A stretch of DNA of 9,526 nt, from NCBI GenBank assembly GCA_028703645.1, contig JAQVML010000003.1, forward strand, positions 5,469 through 14,994, read 5' to 3'. Source of the DNA: Eubacteriales bacterium. GTDB taxonomy: Bacteria > Bacillota > Clostridia > Christensenellales > CAG-138. The notes under the pieces were generated by a model. It saw only the letters and a list, made by a program, of their open reading frames with translations, had not been told where the DNA came from and did not search any database. Below are positions 1 to 6,161 of this stretch, in pieces; positions within the stretch are counted from its first letter, which is position 1, and each line of letters begins with the position of its first letter. The position numbers were made by a program, and so were the translations under genes.

Positions 1-85
1 GGCGTTTGCTTCCACGCTCGACGGGGACAAGGATGGCAGCATGGATGATCGGCAGGTAGAAATCACCGAACCCGGGCTAGATTAG
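1..85 (+). CDS. C-terminal end of an upstream gene (partial), possibly a YegS/BmrU-type lipid kinase
   Basis: An open frame enters from the left edge (first full codon at 2) and stops at TAG 83-85, giving about 27 residues. The tail contains LDGDKDGS, then a hydrophobic VEI and PGL near the end. An LDG-acidic turn followed some ten residues later by VEIxxPGL resembles the closing beta-strands of YegS/BmrU diacylglycerol or lipid kinases, and such genes can sit beside GtrA genes. The stretch DGDKDG also matches the start of an EF-hand or dockerin calcium loop, but the usual acidic residue at loop position 12 is Q, so that reading is weaker. The stop lies 51 bases before the likely GtrA start with no terminator between, so the two are probably co-transcribed. 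The identity is a guess from a short tail; that a coding region ends here is more secure. Confidence 0.4.
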   Translation, partial: AFASTLDGDKDGSMDDRQVEITEPGLD

Positions 86-160
86 GTTTGAAACAAACAG
101 GTCGGTTATCGACCGTAGAATTGGGAGGACACGACAACGCAGAATTTAGAAAACAGCGAA

Positions 161-655
161 GTGCAGCAGGAAGCGCAGTGGGAAAGCGCGCAGGACGCAA
201 ACACCGGGGTAAGACTGACCAAGAAGCAGAATTTCCTGCAAGGGTTTAAATATCTGCTATTCTCTGCGTCAGCGGGAATCATTCAGGCGGCTTCGTTTAC
301 GCTGCTCAACGAGACCATCCACTGGGACTATTGGCCGAGCTATCTCATCGCGCTGACGCTGTCGGTGGTGTATAACTTCACGGTCAACCGGAAGTTTACG
401 TTTAAGTCCGCAAAGAACGTGCCGCTTGCGATGACGCAGATTTTCCTCTACTACCTCGTGTTTACGCCGCTCTCCACGTGGTGGGGTGAGGCGCTCACGC
501 AGGCGGGCTGGAACGAATACATCGTGCTCTTTGGCACCATGGTAATCAACCTGATCACCGAGTTTAGTGTGTATCGCTTCATCGTCTTTCGCAAGCACAT
601 GTACACGAACAAAGAAGGACAGGCGGAGCTGGCAAAACAGCAAGTGGAAGAATAG
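161..655 (+). CDS. GtrA family membrane protein
   Basis: Small integral membrane protein of the GtrA family, whose members are thought to help move lipid-linked sugars (such as undecaprenyl-phosphate glucose) across the membrane for cell-surface glycosylation. Counting from the GTG at 161, four hydrophobic helices are visible at about residues 29-50, 59-72, 90-108 and 119-143. Family marks are KYLLFSASAG in helix 1, NFTVNRKFTF after helix 2 (71-81) and EFSVYRFIVFRK at the end of helix 4. The length (164) is normal to slightly long, with a charged, probably cytoplasmic tail. The start is uncertain. GTG 161 is the first standard start codon in the frame but has no ribosome binding site. GGGAGG at 123-128 points instead to ACG at 137, which would add eight residues; an in-frame stop at 116 rules out anything further upstream. 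The gene probably forms an operon with the upstream partial gene. The family call is confident; the transported substrate is unknown. Confidence 0.88.
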   Translation: MQQEAQWESAQDANTGVRLTKKQNFLQGFKYLLFSASAGIIQAASFTLLNETIHWDYWPSYLIALTLSVVYNFTVNRKFTFKSAKNVPLAMTQIFLYYLVFTPLSTWWGEALTQAGWNEYIVLFGTMVINLITEFSVYRFIVFRKHMYTNKEGQAELAKQQVEE

Positions 656-666
656 AAAGTACCAAT

Positions 667-700
667 AAAAAGCCCTCAAACCAGTGGTTCGAGGGCTTTT
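667..700. terminator. Rho-independent terminator after the GtrA gene, probably bidirectional
   Basis: Arm AAAAGCCCTC (about 668-677) pairs with GAGGGCTTTT (691-700). Inside it AACC and GGTT extend the stem around a tiny loop. The right arm ends in a T run for the + strand and the left arm starts with an A run, so it can also stop transcription arriving on the - strand from the YitT gene. It begins just after the GtrA stop codon. Confidence 0.88.
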
Positions 701-713
701 GTGTTATGACACG

Positions 714-750
714 AAAGGGTTTGAGCGAAGCCCAATATTTACCCTTTTTT
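714..750 (+). terminator. Second hairpin with T run, tandem to the GtrA terminator
   Basis: AAAGGGT (714-720) pairs with ACCCTTT (741-747), and TTGAGC/GCCCAA inside the loop can form a further imperfect stem around GAA. A run of six T follows on the + strand (745-750). It looks like a backup terminator that overlaps the stop codon of the converging YitT gene. On the - strand it lacks a following T run. Confidence 0.5.
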
Positions 751-1603
751 ATTCCATCGGTTTAAACCCTTCGCCGTGAACCTCCGTTGCGTCGGTGACG
801 AAGATAAACGCCTCTTTGTCGATCTGCTTGACCGCCTTGAGCGTCTGCGAAAACGAGTTGCGCCGTACGACCAGCATCAGCACGTGCTTATCCCGCCGCG
901 TGTAGCCGCCGCGTCCTTGCAGCACCGTCACTCCGCGGCCCAGCTCGTCCGCCAGCAGCCCCAGAATGTCGTCTCCATGCTCGGTGACGATATAGATCAC
1001 CTTTGCGTGGTCAACGCCTTGCATGATCGCGTCGATCGTGCGCGTGGTGACGAAGATGGTCACGATGGAATACAGCGCAACCTCGATGTTGCGGAACACG
1101 AACACGGCGAACACGACGACCGTCGCATCCACGATCAACAGCAGCGATCCAACGGAGATATTCGGAAACGTGCGGTTTAATAGCAGACTGATGAGGTCTG
1201 TTCCGCCCGTCGTCGAGCCGCGCACAAAGATTGCGCCCATGCCGACGCCGCAGAGCACGCCGCCGAGCACGGAGGCGAGCAGAATATTGTTGCTATAAGG
1301 CGGCAGAATGCGCGAAAACAGCTCGATAAAGCCGGAGAGCAGCAACGTGGTGACAATCGTCTTCGCCAGCGGGTGAAAGCCAAGCTTCCACCATGCGAGC
1401 ACGATCAGCGGAATATTGAGCAGCAGCGTCCAGATGCCGACCGAGATCGGAGAGAGGGAGGCCAGCGCGGTGGCAAGGCCCGAAACGCCGCCGGGCGCGA
1501 TGTCGTTGGGAATGGTGAACAGCACCAGCCCCGCCGCGACAAGCGCGCTGCCAAATACAAACGCAGCGATATCGAAGATCCAACTGCGAACGGTTTCTTT
1601 CAT
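749..1603 (-). CDS. YitT family membrane protein (DUF161/DUF2179)
   Basis: Predicted 284-residue membrane protein of the YitT family, widespread in Firmicutes and of unproven function. The N-terminal two thirds is hydrophobic, with helices at roughly 9-31, 53-71, 82-100, 107-127, 152-170 and 173-190. It carries the family signatures IAPGGVSGLA (35-44) and RGSTTGGTD (128-136). The C-terminal soluble part (about 200-280) is the DUF2179 domain, with GRGVTVLQGRGGYT and VLMLVVRRN, ending in DATEVHGEGF. I chose the ATG at 1603 because AAGGA lies nine bases upstream and the protein then begins with the usual short charged leader before helix 1. The frame stays open to 1714, but that extension overlaps the aminopeptidase gene and looks non-coding. 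The gene follows the aminopeptidase by 61 bases on the same strand with no terminator between, so co-transcription is likely. Confidence 0.92.
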   Translation of the reverse strand: MKETVRSWIFDIAAFVFGSALVAAGLVLFTIPNDIAPGGVSGLATALASLSPISVGIWTLLLNIPLIVLAWWKLGFHPLAKTIVTTLLLSGFIELFSRILPPYSNNILLASVLGGVLCGVGMGAIFVRGSTTGGTDLISLLLNRTFPNISVGSLLLIVDATVVVFAVFVFRNIEVALYSIVTIFVTTRTIDAIMQGVDHAKVIYIVTEHGDDILGLLADELGRGVTVLQGRGGYTRRDKHVLMLVVRRNSFSQTLKAVKQIDKEAFIFVTDATEVHGEGFKPME

Positions 1604-1664
1604 GCAATCACGTCCTTCTTGTTCCGAAAACCAACCGATTTTCCGATCCATCGGTGGAGATGCA

Positions 1665-2792
1665 TTACGCTTTCGGGTTGAGTCCCTTGAGCGCGTCCAC
1701 GGTGAAGACACCATCCTTGCGGATCAGTTTGCCGTCAAACCAGATCTCGCCGCCGCCGAACGCCGCGGTTTGAATGCAGACGATATCGAGGTGCAGCTGG
1801 CTCTTGTTGCCGTTAAACGCGTCCGCATAAGCGCAGCCGGGCGTGAGGTGGAACGAGCCGCCGATCTTCTCGTCGTAAAGCGTGTTGCCGATCGACTTTG
1901 TCACCGCGTTGTTGACGCCGATGGCGAATTCGCCAAGGTATCGCGCGCCTTCGTCCGCGTCCAGCATCTCGTTGAAGCCCGCAACGTCGCCGTCGCAGCT
2001 TGCTTCGTCGATGTGCCCGTTCTTGAAAACGAGGCGCGGGTTGTCAAAGCGCTTGCCATAACGCATCGCGGGGGTATTGTATTGCACAACGCCGTTTGCG
2101 CTGTTTCGCACGGGCGCTGTATAGACTTCGCCATCGGGAATATTCAGTTCGCCGTTGCAGGGAACCACCGGAATGTCCTTGATCGAGAAGGTCAGGTCGG
2201 TGCCGGGGCCAACCAGATGCACCATGTCGGTCTTCTCCATGAGCTCCACCAGAGGCCGCATGTCGCGCCCCATCTGCTCATAGTCCACAAGGACCGCGTT
2301 GAGGAAGAATTCAAAGAAGTCGTCATAGCACATGCCGGCCTTCTGCGCGTCCGCCTTGGTCGGCCAATGCAGATAAACCCAGCGGCGCTCGTCGATGATC
2401 GTGTCGCGAAGCGTGCGGCGCAGGTTTCGGTAGAAGGTCATTGCGGTGGTGTCCACGGCGGAGAGCTCCGCGTCGTTTTCGTCCACGCCGATGTCCACAT
2501 GCGCCACCATGTGATCCCAATATTTCGTCTCCCACTCCAACTGTGCCTCAATGGCGGGGCGGGAAGCTTCCGGATTCGCAGGATCGATAAAGCCGAAGAA
2601 CAGGCGACTGATCTCGTCGTCCGAAAGCTTTACAAACGGCACGGCGCCGATGGCGTGCGCGCGCTTTTGCAGCGCCTTGATGAGGGGCTTTGCGGGGATT
2701 CCGCCGTTGATTTCGAAGAGGTCGCCCTTTTTGAGCTTGAGAGAATAGTTTAAGAGTAGATCGGCCAACCGATCAAGTCGTTCGTCACGCAT
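1665..2792 (-). CDS. M29 family metallo-aminopeptidase (AmpS/AmpT/PepS type)
   Basis: Cytoplasmic dinuclear-metal aminopeptidase that removes N-terminal residues from peptides. At 375 residues it is a little shorter than well-known M29 enzymes (about 410). The expected metal and catalytic residues are recognisable in order: E222 in NIPDGEVYTAP, E288 in LGEFAIGVN, H315 in SFHLTPG, Y322, and H334 with D336 in QLHLDIV. The N-terminal part (1-120), starting RDERLDRLADLLLNYSLKLKKGD, is the usual substrate-side domain of the family. The ATG at 2792 has a perfect AAGGAGG seven bases upstream. A TTGAAG-17-TAGAAT promoter lies just ahead, and the YitT gene follows 61 bases downstream. Specificity cannot be read from the sequence. 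No signal peptide or membrane segment is seen. Confidence 0.93.
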   Translation of the reverse strand: MRDERLDRLADLLLNYSLKLKKGDLFEINGGIPAKPLIKALQKRAHAIGAVPFVKLSDDEISRLFFGFIDPANPEASRPAIEAQLEWETKYWDHMVAHVDIGVDENDAELSAVDTTAMTFYRNLRRTLRDTIIDERRWVYLHWPTKADAQKAGMCYDDFFEFFLNAVLVDYEQMGRDMRPLVELMEKTDMVHLVGPGTDLTFSIKDIPVVPCNGELNIPDGEVYTAPVRNSANGVVQYNTPAMRYGKRFDNPRLVFKNGHIDEASCDGDVAGFNEMLDADEGARYLGEFAIGVNNAVTKSIGNTLYDEKIGGSFHLTPGCAYADAFNGNKSQLHLDIVCIQTAAFGGGEIWFDGKLIRKDGVFTVDALKGLNPKA

Positions 2793-2822
2793 ACTGGTTC
2801 CTCCTTATGCACTCTACGCAAC

Positions 2823-2851
2823 ATTCTATAGTAAAAACTGGCGAACTTCAA
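2823..2851 (-). promoter_or_regulatory. Sigma-A-type promoter of the aminopeptidase-YitT operon
   Basis: Reading the - strand, TTGAAG (2846-2851) and TAGAAT (2823-2828) are separated by exactly 17 bases: 4/6 and 5/6 matches to the consensus boxes. The start codon is about 30 bases downstream of the -10 box, giving a short leader that carries AAGGAGG. The promoter comes right after the terminator of the preceding - strand gene, so the operon has its own start. Confidence 0.65.
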
Positions 2852-2864
2852 CACCCCAAACGTG

Positions 2865-2893
2865 CATAAAAAGAGCGAAGGGGAAACCTTCGC
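2865..2893 (-). terminator. Rho-independent terminator of the 235-residue membrane protein gene
   Basis: GCGAAGG (2875-2881) pairs with CCTTCGC (2887-2893) around a five-base loop. Read on the - strand, the hairpin is followed by TCTTTTTATG. It sits 36 bases after the stop codon of the gene ending at 2929. Confidence 0.88.
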
Positions 2894-2928
2894 GATTGGG
2901 TGGTTGGTTGATTGTGTTTGGGACGCAG

Positions 2929-3636
2929 TTAGAAATCCTGCTTTTTGACGCGTCGAACGCCGAGAAAGAGATCGATCCTTTCGCGATATGCTTGTAAAGC
3001 CAACCGCATGGCGCTCCTTTCCGTAAGCGCATCAAATACCAACTTCAGTTGCCGGAAAAAATCCGCCTGGGCGATTTGCCGCTCGGCTTCATCCTTGAGA
3101 TAGGGCAGCGCGCCGTGCGCGTGAAACGCAATGCTGCAATGCTCGGCAAACGGCGCAAACGCGCGATCGAACGCGAGTTCCGCTCTTGCGATTTTTGAGG
3201 TGAGCGAACCGCGCTTTTCGATTGTTGTGCTTTTGAGCGGGGAAATCCGCTCACAGCGCGCGATCTTGCCCGCGCAGTCGTCCAGCCGTGCCAGCGCGCG
3301 TTCCAGCTCCGGATGCAGCTGCTCCGGAATGGTGAATGTGCCGTCGCCGGTTTGCAACCGATCCATGGTGCGCAAAAACGACTCAGATTCTGCGGCAAAC
3401 GCGTCGAGCAGAGACGCGCGTTCCTTTGCATGGTCGCGAAGCGCGTGGTAATAGTTGATCAGTGAAATGAAAAAGGTCAAGCCGAGGCCGGAGAGAAAGC
3501 CGATGACCACAGAACGGTCGAAGAAAAGCCAGCTCGAGAGATACATCTTCTTCAAAGCGGAGAGGAGGAAGTATGCGATCACGCAAATGACCGTGAGAAA
3601 CAAAAGGATGACCACGCCACGAAACAGCCTTTTCAT
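2929..3636 (-). CDS. Unrecognised two-helix membrane protein with a helical cytoplasmic domain
   Basis: I do not recognise this 235-residue protein. It has two hydrophobic helices near the N terminus (about 7-26 and 42-63), separated by a short segment with few charges. About 170 hydrophilic, helix-rich residues follow (65-235), with heptad-like stretches such as HPELERALARLDDCAGKIARCER (about 108-130) and a basic C-terminal end, RRVKKQDF. By the positive-inside rule, with RDHAKER just after helix 2, the long domain is probably cytoplasmic. I see no catalytic motif, HAMP or kinase feature. ATG 3636 is chosen because GGAGGG lies seven bases ahead of it; an upstream in-frame ATG at 3654 would put that sequence inside the gene. 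It is flanked by its own promoter (3666-3694) and terminator (2865-2893), so it is a single-gene unit. A sensor-like or scaffold role is possible but unsupported. Confidence 0.75.
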   Translation of the reverse strand: MKRLFRGVVILLFLTVICVIAYFLLSALKKMYLSSWLFFDRSVVIGFLSGLGLTFFISLINYYHALRDHAKERASLLDAFAAESESFLRTMDRLQTGDGTFTIPEQLHPELERALARLDDCAGKIARCERISPLKSTTIEKRGSLTSKIARAELAFDRAFAPFAEHCSIAFHAHGALPYLKDEAERQIAQADFFRQLKLVFDALTERSAMRLALQAYRERIDLFLGVRRVKKQDF

Positions 3637-3665
3637 CAAAACGCCCTCCTGCACATGCTAACTGA

Positions 3666-3694
3666 ATCGTATCATTTGACTCAAAGATTGGCAA
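3666..3694 (-). promoter_or_regulatory. Promoter of the 235-residue membrane protein gene
   Basis: On the - strand, TTGCCA (3689-3694, 5/6 match) and TACGAT (3666-3671, 4/6 match) are 17 bases apart. The -10 box is 29 bases before the ATG at 3636. The promoter follows the yugP terminator, consistent with a separate transcription unit. Confidence 0.6.
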
Positions 3695-3712
3695 TCCTGA
3701 CAGGGGATTTTC

Positions 3713-3744
3713 ATAAAAAAGAGAGAGGATTTTGTCCTCTCTCT
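3713..3744 (-). terminator. Rho-independent terminator of yugP
   Basis: A ten-pair stem of AGAGAGAGGA (3720-3729) and TCCTCTCTCT (3735-3744) surrounds a five-base loop. Read on the - strand it is followed by six T and then ATG. It lies about 20 bases after the yugP stop codon. Confidence 0.9.
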
Positions 3745-3765
3745 GCGAAAGCGTTTTATTTGTTT

Positions 3766-4464
3766 TCAATTTCTCCTCGACCGGTTTGCCATCGCAAGTA
3801 GCCGTAAAAAGCTGATGAGCGAGGCCACCGCCGCCCAGACATAGGTCATCGCAGCGGCGTTGAGCACTTTCTTTGCGCCGTCGCTCTCGTCATAGGTGAT
3901 GTAGTTGCCCTCTTCAAGCATCCGCAGCGCGCGGGCGGAGGCGTTGAACTCCACCGGAAGCGTCACCACCTGAAACACCAGCATCGCGCCAAAGAGCACC
4001 ACGCCGATCATCGCGAGGTTATAGCTGCCCATCATGAGACCGAGGATAACGATCCAAGGCGCGGCATAGGAGCCGATATTGGCGACGGGCAAGATCGCGT
4101 TTCTCAGGCGAATCGGCCCATACCCTTCCTGATATTGCATCACGTGACCGATCTCGTGCGCAGCCACCGCGATGGCGGCGATGCTGCTCTGCCCATAGAC
4201 CTGCGTACTCAAGCCCACAATTCCGCTTCTGGGATCATAGTGGTCGGTCAGCGATCCTTGCACGGGCTGAATCTGTACGCTGCTTCCCGCGCGGTTTAAA
4301 AGCTGCTGCGCGATTTCATCCGCGCGCAGACCCGAAGAGACGGGTGTTTGCGAAAATTGGTTAAACGTGCGCTGCACCTTGCTCTGGGCAAACAGGCTGA
4401 TGCCCATCACCGCCAGCAGCAGGATAATATAGATGCCGTCGCCCGATCCATAGCCAAAATACAT
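3766..4464 (-). CDS. yugP: YugP-type membrane zinc metallopeptidase
   Basis: Membrane-embedded neutral zinc metallopeptidase of the YugP family (COG2738). At 232 residues it is of usual length. Helix 1 spans about 11-27. The zinc-binding HEIGH (103-107) lies in AVAAHEIGHVMQYQ, preceded by the family motif TDHYDPRSGIVGLS (73-86). Two further helices follow at about 132-150 and 151-170. PVEFNASARAL (170-180) then supplies the probable third ligand, E172. A last hydrophobic stretch (about 206-225) ends in a basic tail. The ATG at 4464 has AGGAGGGG about seven bases ahead. It is a single-gene unit, with an extended -10 promoter at 4494-4502 and a terminator at 3713-3744. The physiological substrate is not established; membrane-protein quality control is a reasonable guess only. 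Confidence 0.93.
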   Translation of the reverse strand: MYFGYGSGDGIYIILLLAVMGISLFAQSKVQRTFNQFSQTPVSSGLRADEIAQQLLNRAGSSVQIQPVQGSLTDHYDPRSGIVGLSTQVYGQSSIAAIAVAAHEIGHVMQYQEGYGPIRLRNAILPVANIGSYAAPWIVILGLMMGSYNLAMIGVVLFGAMLVFQVVTLPVEFNASARALRMLEEGNYITYDESDGAKKVLNAAAMTYVWAAVASLISFLRLLAMANRSRRN

Positions 4465-4493
4465 AGGATTTCCCCTCCTGTGGTACTAACGCA

Positions 4494-4502
4494 AGTATAA
4501 CA
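4494..4502 (-). promoter_or_regulatory. Extended -10 promoter of yugP
   Basis: On the - strand the sequence reads TGTTATACT: an extended -10 element (TGn) with TATACT at 4494-4499, a 5/6 match. No good -35 box is found at the right distance (TTTCAG, 16 bases upstream, is poor), which fits an extended -10 promoter. The -10 box is 30 bases from the ATG. Confidence 0.6.
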
Positions 4503-4610
4503 CAATCTATTTAGACTGAAAGCGGATTTCAAGATCGTTTGCAATTCGACCAAATTTTCATCAAAATAGCATGTTAAACGCGCAAAAACCCATCGTTTTT
4601 TGCCCCAAAA

Positions 4611-4636
4611 AGCGAAGAAACAGGCTTTTCTGCGCT
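4611..4636. promoter_or_regulatory. Inverted repeat over the asnS promoter, candidate operator
   Basis: AGCG-a-AGAAA (4611-4620) is mirrored by TTTCT-g-CGCT (4627-4636) around a six-base centre: nine paired positions per arm with one symmetrical mismatch. The right arm covers where the -35 box of the asnS promoter would be. A repressor site is one reading; no regulator can be named. No T run follows, so it is not a terminator. Confidence 0.4.
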
Positions 4637-4644
4637 GAAAAATG

Positions 4645-4653
4645 TGATATACT
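4645..4653 (+). promoter_or_regulatory. Extended -10 promoter of asnS
   Basis: TGATATACT: TG at 4645-4646, one base, then TATACT at 4648-4653. The position 17 bases upstream (4625-4630, CTTTTC) is not a convincing -35 box, so the TGn extension probably compensates. Transcription would begin near 4660, leaving a leader of about 40 bases, too short for a T-box riboswitch. Confidence 0.6.
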
Positions 4654-4698
4654 ATCCCTTAACCCTAATCCCAAATAATGTAAGAGAGGTATCTTGTT

Positions 4699-6078
4699 AT
4701 GGCGCTCAAACTGTCCCAAATTCAAAAGTCGCCGGAATCGTATGTCGGCGCAATCGAAGTCTGCGGTTGGGTACGAACCGTTCGCGAGGGAAAGACCCTC
4801 GGCTTTGTCGAACTCACCGATGGAACATGCTTTACACCCGTTCAGATCGTTTTTGAGCGCGACGATCGAAATTTGGGTAATGGGCTTTCCACGGGTTGTG
4901 CAATCGCGGTTTCCGGCGAGTTGGTCATGACGCCGGATGCGCCCCAGCCGTTTGAAATCCACGCAAACGAGATCGTGCTGGAGGGCGCCTGCCCTGCGGA
5001 CTATCCGCTGCAGAAAAAGCGGCATACGCTGGAATACCTGCGCACGATTCAGCACCTTCGGCCGCGCACAAACACCTTTCAGGCGACGTTTCGCGTGCGC
5101 TCGGTGGTGGCTGCCGCGATTCACGAATTCTTTCAGCAAAACGGCTTTGTCTATGTGCACACGCCTCTGATCACGGGCTCGGACTGCGAAGGCGCAGGCG
5201 AGATGTTTCAGGTGACGACGCTTCCGCTCAAGGATATGCCCAAGGGCGAGGACGGCAACGTCGATTTCTCCGGCGATTTCTTTGGCAAGCCCGCGAACCT
5301 GACCGTGTCCGGCCAGCTCTATGGCGAGGCGTTTGCGATGGCGTTTCGGGATATCTACACCTTTGGCCCGACCTTCCGCGCGGAGTATAGCTTTACGGCG
5401 CGCCACGCGGCGGAGTTTTGGATGATTGAGCCGGAGATGGCGTTTTGCGATCTCGCGGGGGATATGGACGTCGCGGAGGCGATGATTAAATACATCATCA
5501 AGACCGTGCTGGATCGCTGCCCCGCGGAGATGGAGTTCTTCAACAAGTTTGTCGATACCGGCCTGTTGGAGCGGCTCGATGTCGTGCTGAAAAACGACTT
5601 TGTGAGACTCAGCTACACCAAGGCGGTGGAGCAGCTTCTGGCGAGCGGCGCGGAGTTTAAATACCCCGTCGGCTGGGGACTGGAATTGCAGACCGAGCAC
5701 GAGCGGTATCTCACCGAGCAGATCTACAAATGCCCCGTGTTCGTGACGGATTACCCCAAGGACTTTAAGGCGTTCTATATGCGCATGAATGACGACGGCA
5801 AGACCGTTGCCGCGGCGGACCTTCTGGTGCCGGGCGTGGGCGAGATCATTGGCGGAAGCCAGCGTGAAGAGCGGCTGGATGTGCTCGAAAAGCGCATTGC
5901 GGAGCTGGGCATGGATCTGAGCCAATATGATTGGTACCTTGAGCTTCGCAAATACGGCGGGGTCAAGCACGCGGGATTCGGCCTCGGCTTCGAGCGAATC
6001 ATCATGTATGTCACCGGCATGCAAAACATCCGCGACGTGCTGCCATTCCCCAGAACAACGGCAAACATGGAGATGTAA
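4699..6078 (+). CDS. asnS: Asparagine--tRNA ligase
   Basis: Cytoplasmic class IIb aminoacyl-tRNA synthetase that charges tRNA-Asn with asparagine using ATP. The 459 residues cover the whole family. The N-terminal OB-fold anticodon-binding domain (about 18-100) has VCGWVRTVREGKTLGFVEL. The catalytic domain (about 115-459) has the motif 1 region VYVHTPLITGSDCEGAGEMF (151-170), motif 2 beginning FRAE (227-246) and motif 3 GFGLGFERIIMYVTG (426-440), followed by MQNIRDVLPFPRT. HLRPRTN (119-125) and GEIIGGSQREERL (381-393) are also typical. In motif 2 the common ENSNT is EYSFT here (Y230, F232). ATG 4699 is preceded by AGAGAGG. A terminator follows, so the gene is probably transcribed mainly alone. 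The direct-charging pathway is therefore likely available in this organism. Confidence 0.97.
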   Translation: MALKLSQIQKSPESYVGAIEVCGWVRTVREGKTLGFVELTDGTCFTPVQIVFERDDRNLGNGLSTGCAIAVSGELVMTPDAPQPFEIHANEIVLEGACPADYPLQKKRHTLEYLRTIQHLRPRTNTFQATFRVRSVVAAAIHEFFQQNGFVYVHTPLITGSDCEGAGEMFQVTTLPLKDMPKGEDGNVDFSGDFFGKPANLTVSGQLYGEAFAMAFRDIYTFGPTFRAEYSFTARHAAEFWMIEPEMAFCDLAGDMDVAEAMIKYIIKTVLDRCPAEMEFFNKFVDTGLLERLDVVLKNDFVRLSYTKAVEQLLASGAEFKYPVGWGLELQTEHERYLTEQIYKCPVFVTDYPKDFKAFYMRMNDDGKTVAAADLLVPGVGEIIGGSQREERLDVLEKRIAELGMDLSQYDWYLELRKYGGVKHAGFGLGFERIIMYVTGMQNIRDVLPFPRTTANMEM

Positions 6079-6094
6079 AAACCCAATAAAGCGC

Positions 6095-6135
6095 ATGCGC
6101 GTGTTCAGATTGTCTGGCACGCGCATCTTGTTTTT
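6095..6135 (+). terminator. Rho-independent terminator after asnS
   Basis: ATGCGCGTG (6095-6103) pairs with CACGCGCAT (6118-6126). CAGA/TCTG continue the stem inside around a TTG loop. The T-rich CTTGTTTTT (6127-6135) follows. It starts 17 bases after the asnS stop and ends only 26 bases before the next start codon. Confidence 0.85.
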
Positions 6136-6161
6136 AAGCGCTGAACGTTCGGGAGGATTGT

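Noticed and set aside
20..61. Calcium-binding EF-hand or dockerin loop in the partial protein
   Set aside because: The DxDxDG start is present, but the acidic residue at loop position 12 is missing and no second loop is visible in the fragment. The lipid-kinase-like tail is an equal or better fit.
1635..1655. ACCGAT/ATCGGT inverted repeat between the aminopeptidase and YitT genes
   Set aside because: It is short, with no T run on either strand, so it is not a terminator and is too weak to call an operator.
1604..1714. N-terminal extension of the YitT protein by 37 residues
   Set aside because: The extension is charged and low-complexity, overlaps the aminopeptidase 3' end, and skips the well-placed AAGGA ahead of ATG 1603.
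1416..2753. A 445-codon open frame on the + strand opposite the YitT gene and the aminopeptidase
   Set aside because: It crosses two well-supported genes and their junction, and its translation shows no recognisable motifs. It is an antisense shadow.
4561..6126. A 521-codon open frame on the - strand covering all of asnS
   Set aside because: It is the antisense of a certain asnS gene, has an Arg/His/Leu-rich composition without domain character, runs through the asnS promoter, and has no ribosome binding site. It is a by-product of GC-rich codon use.
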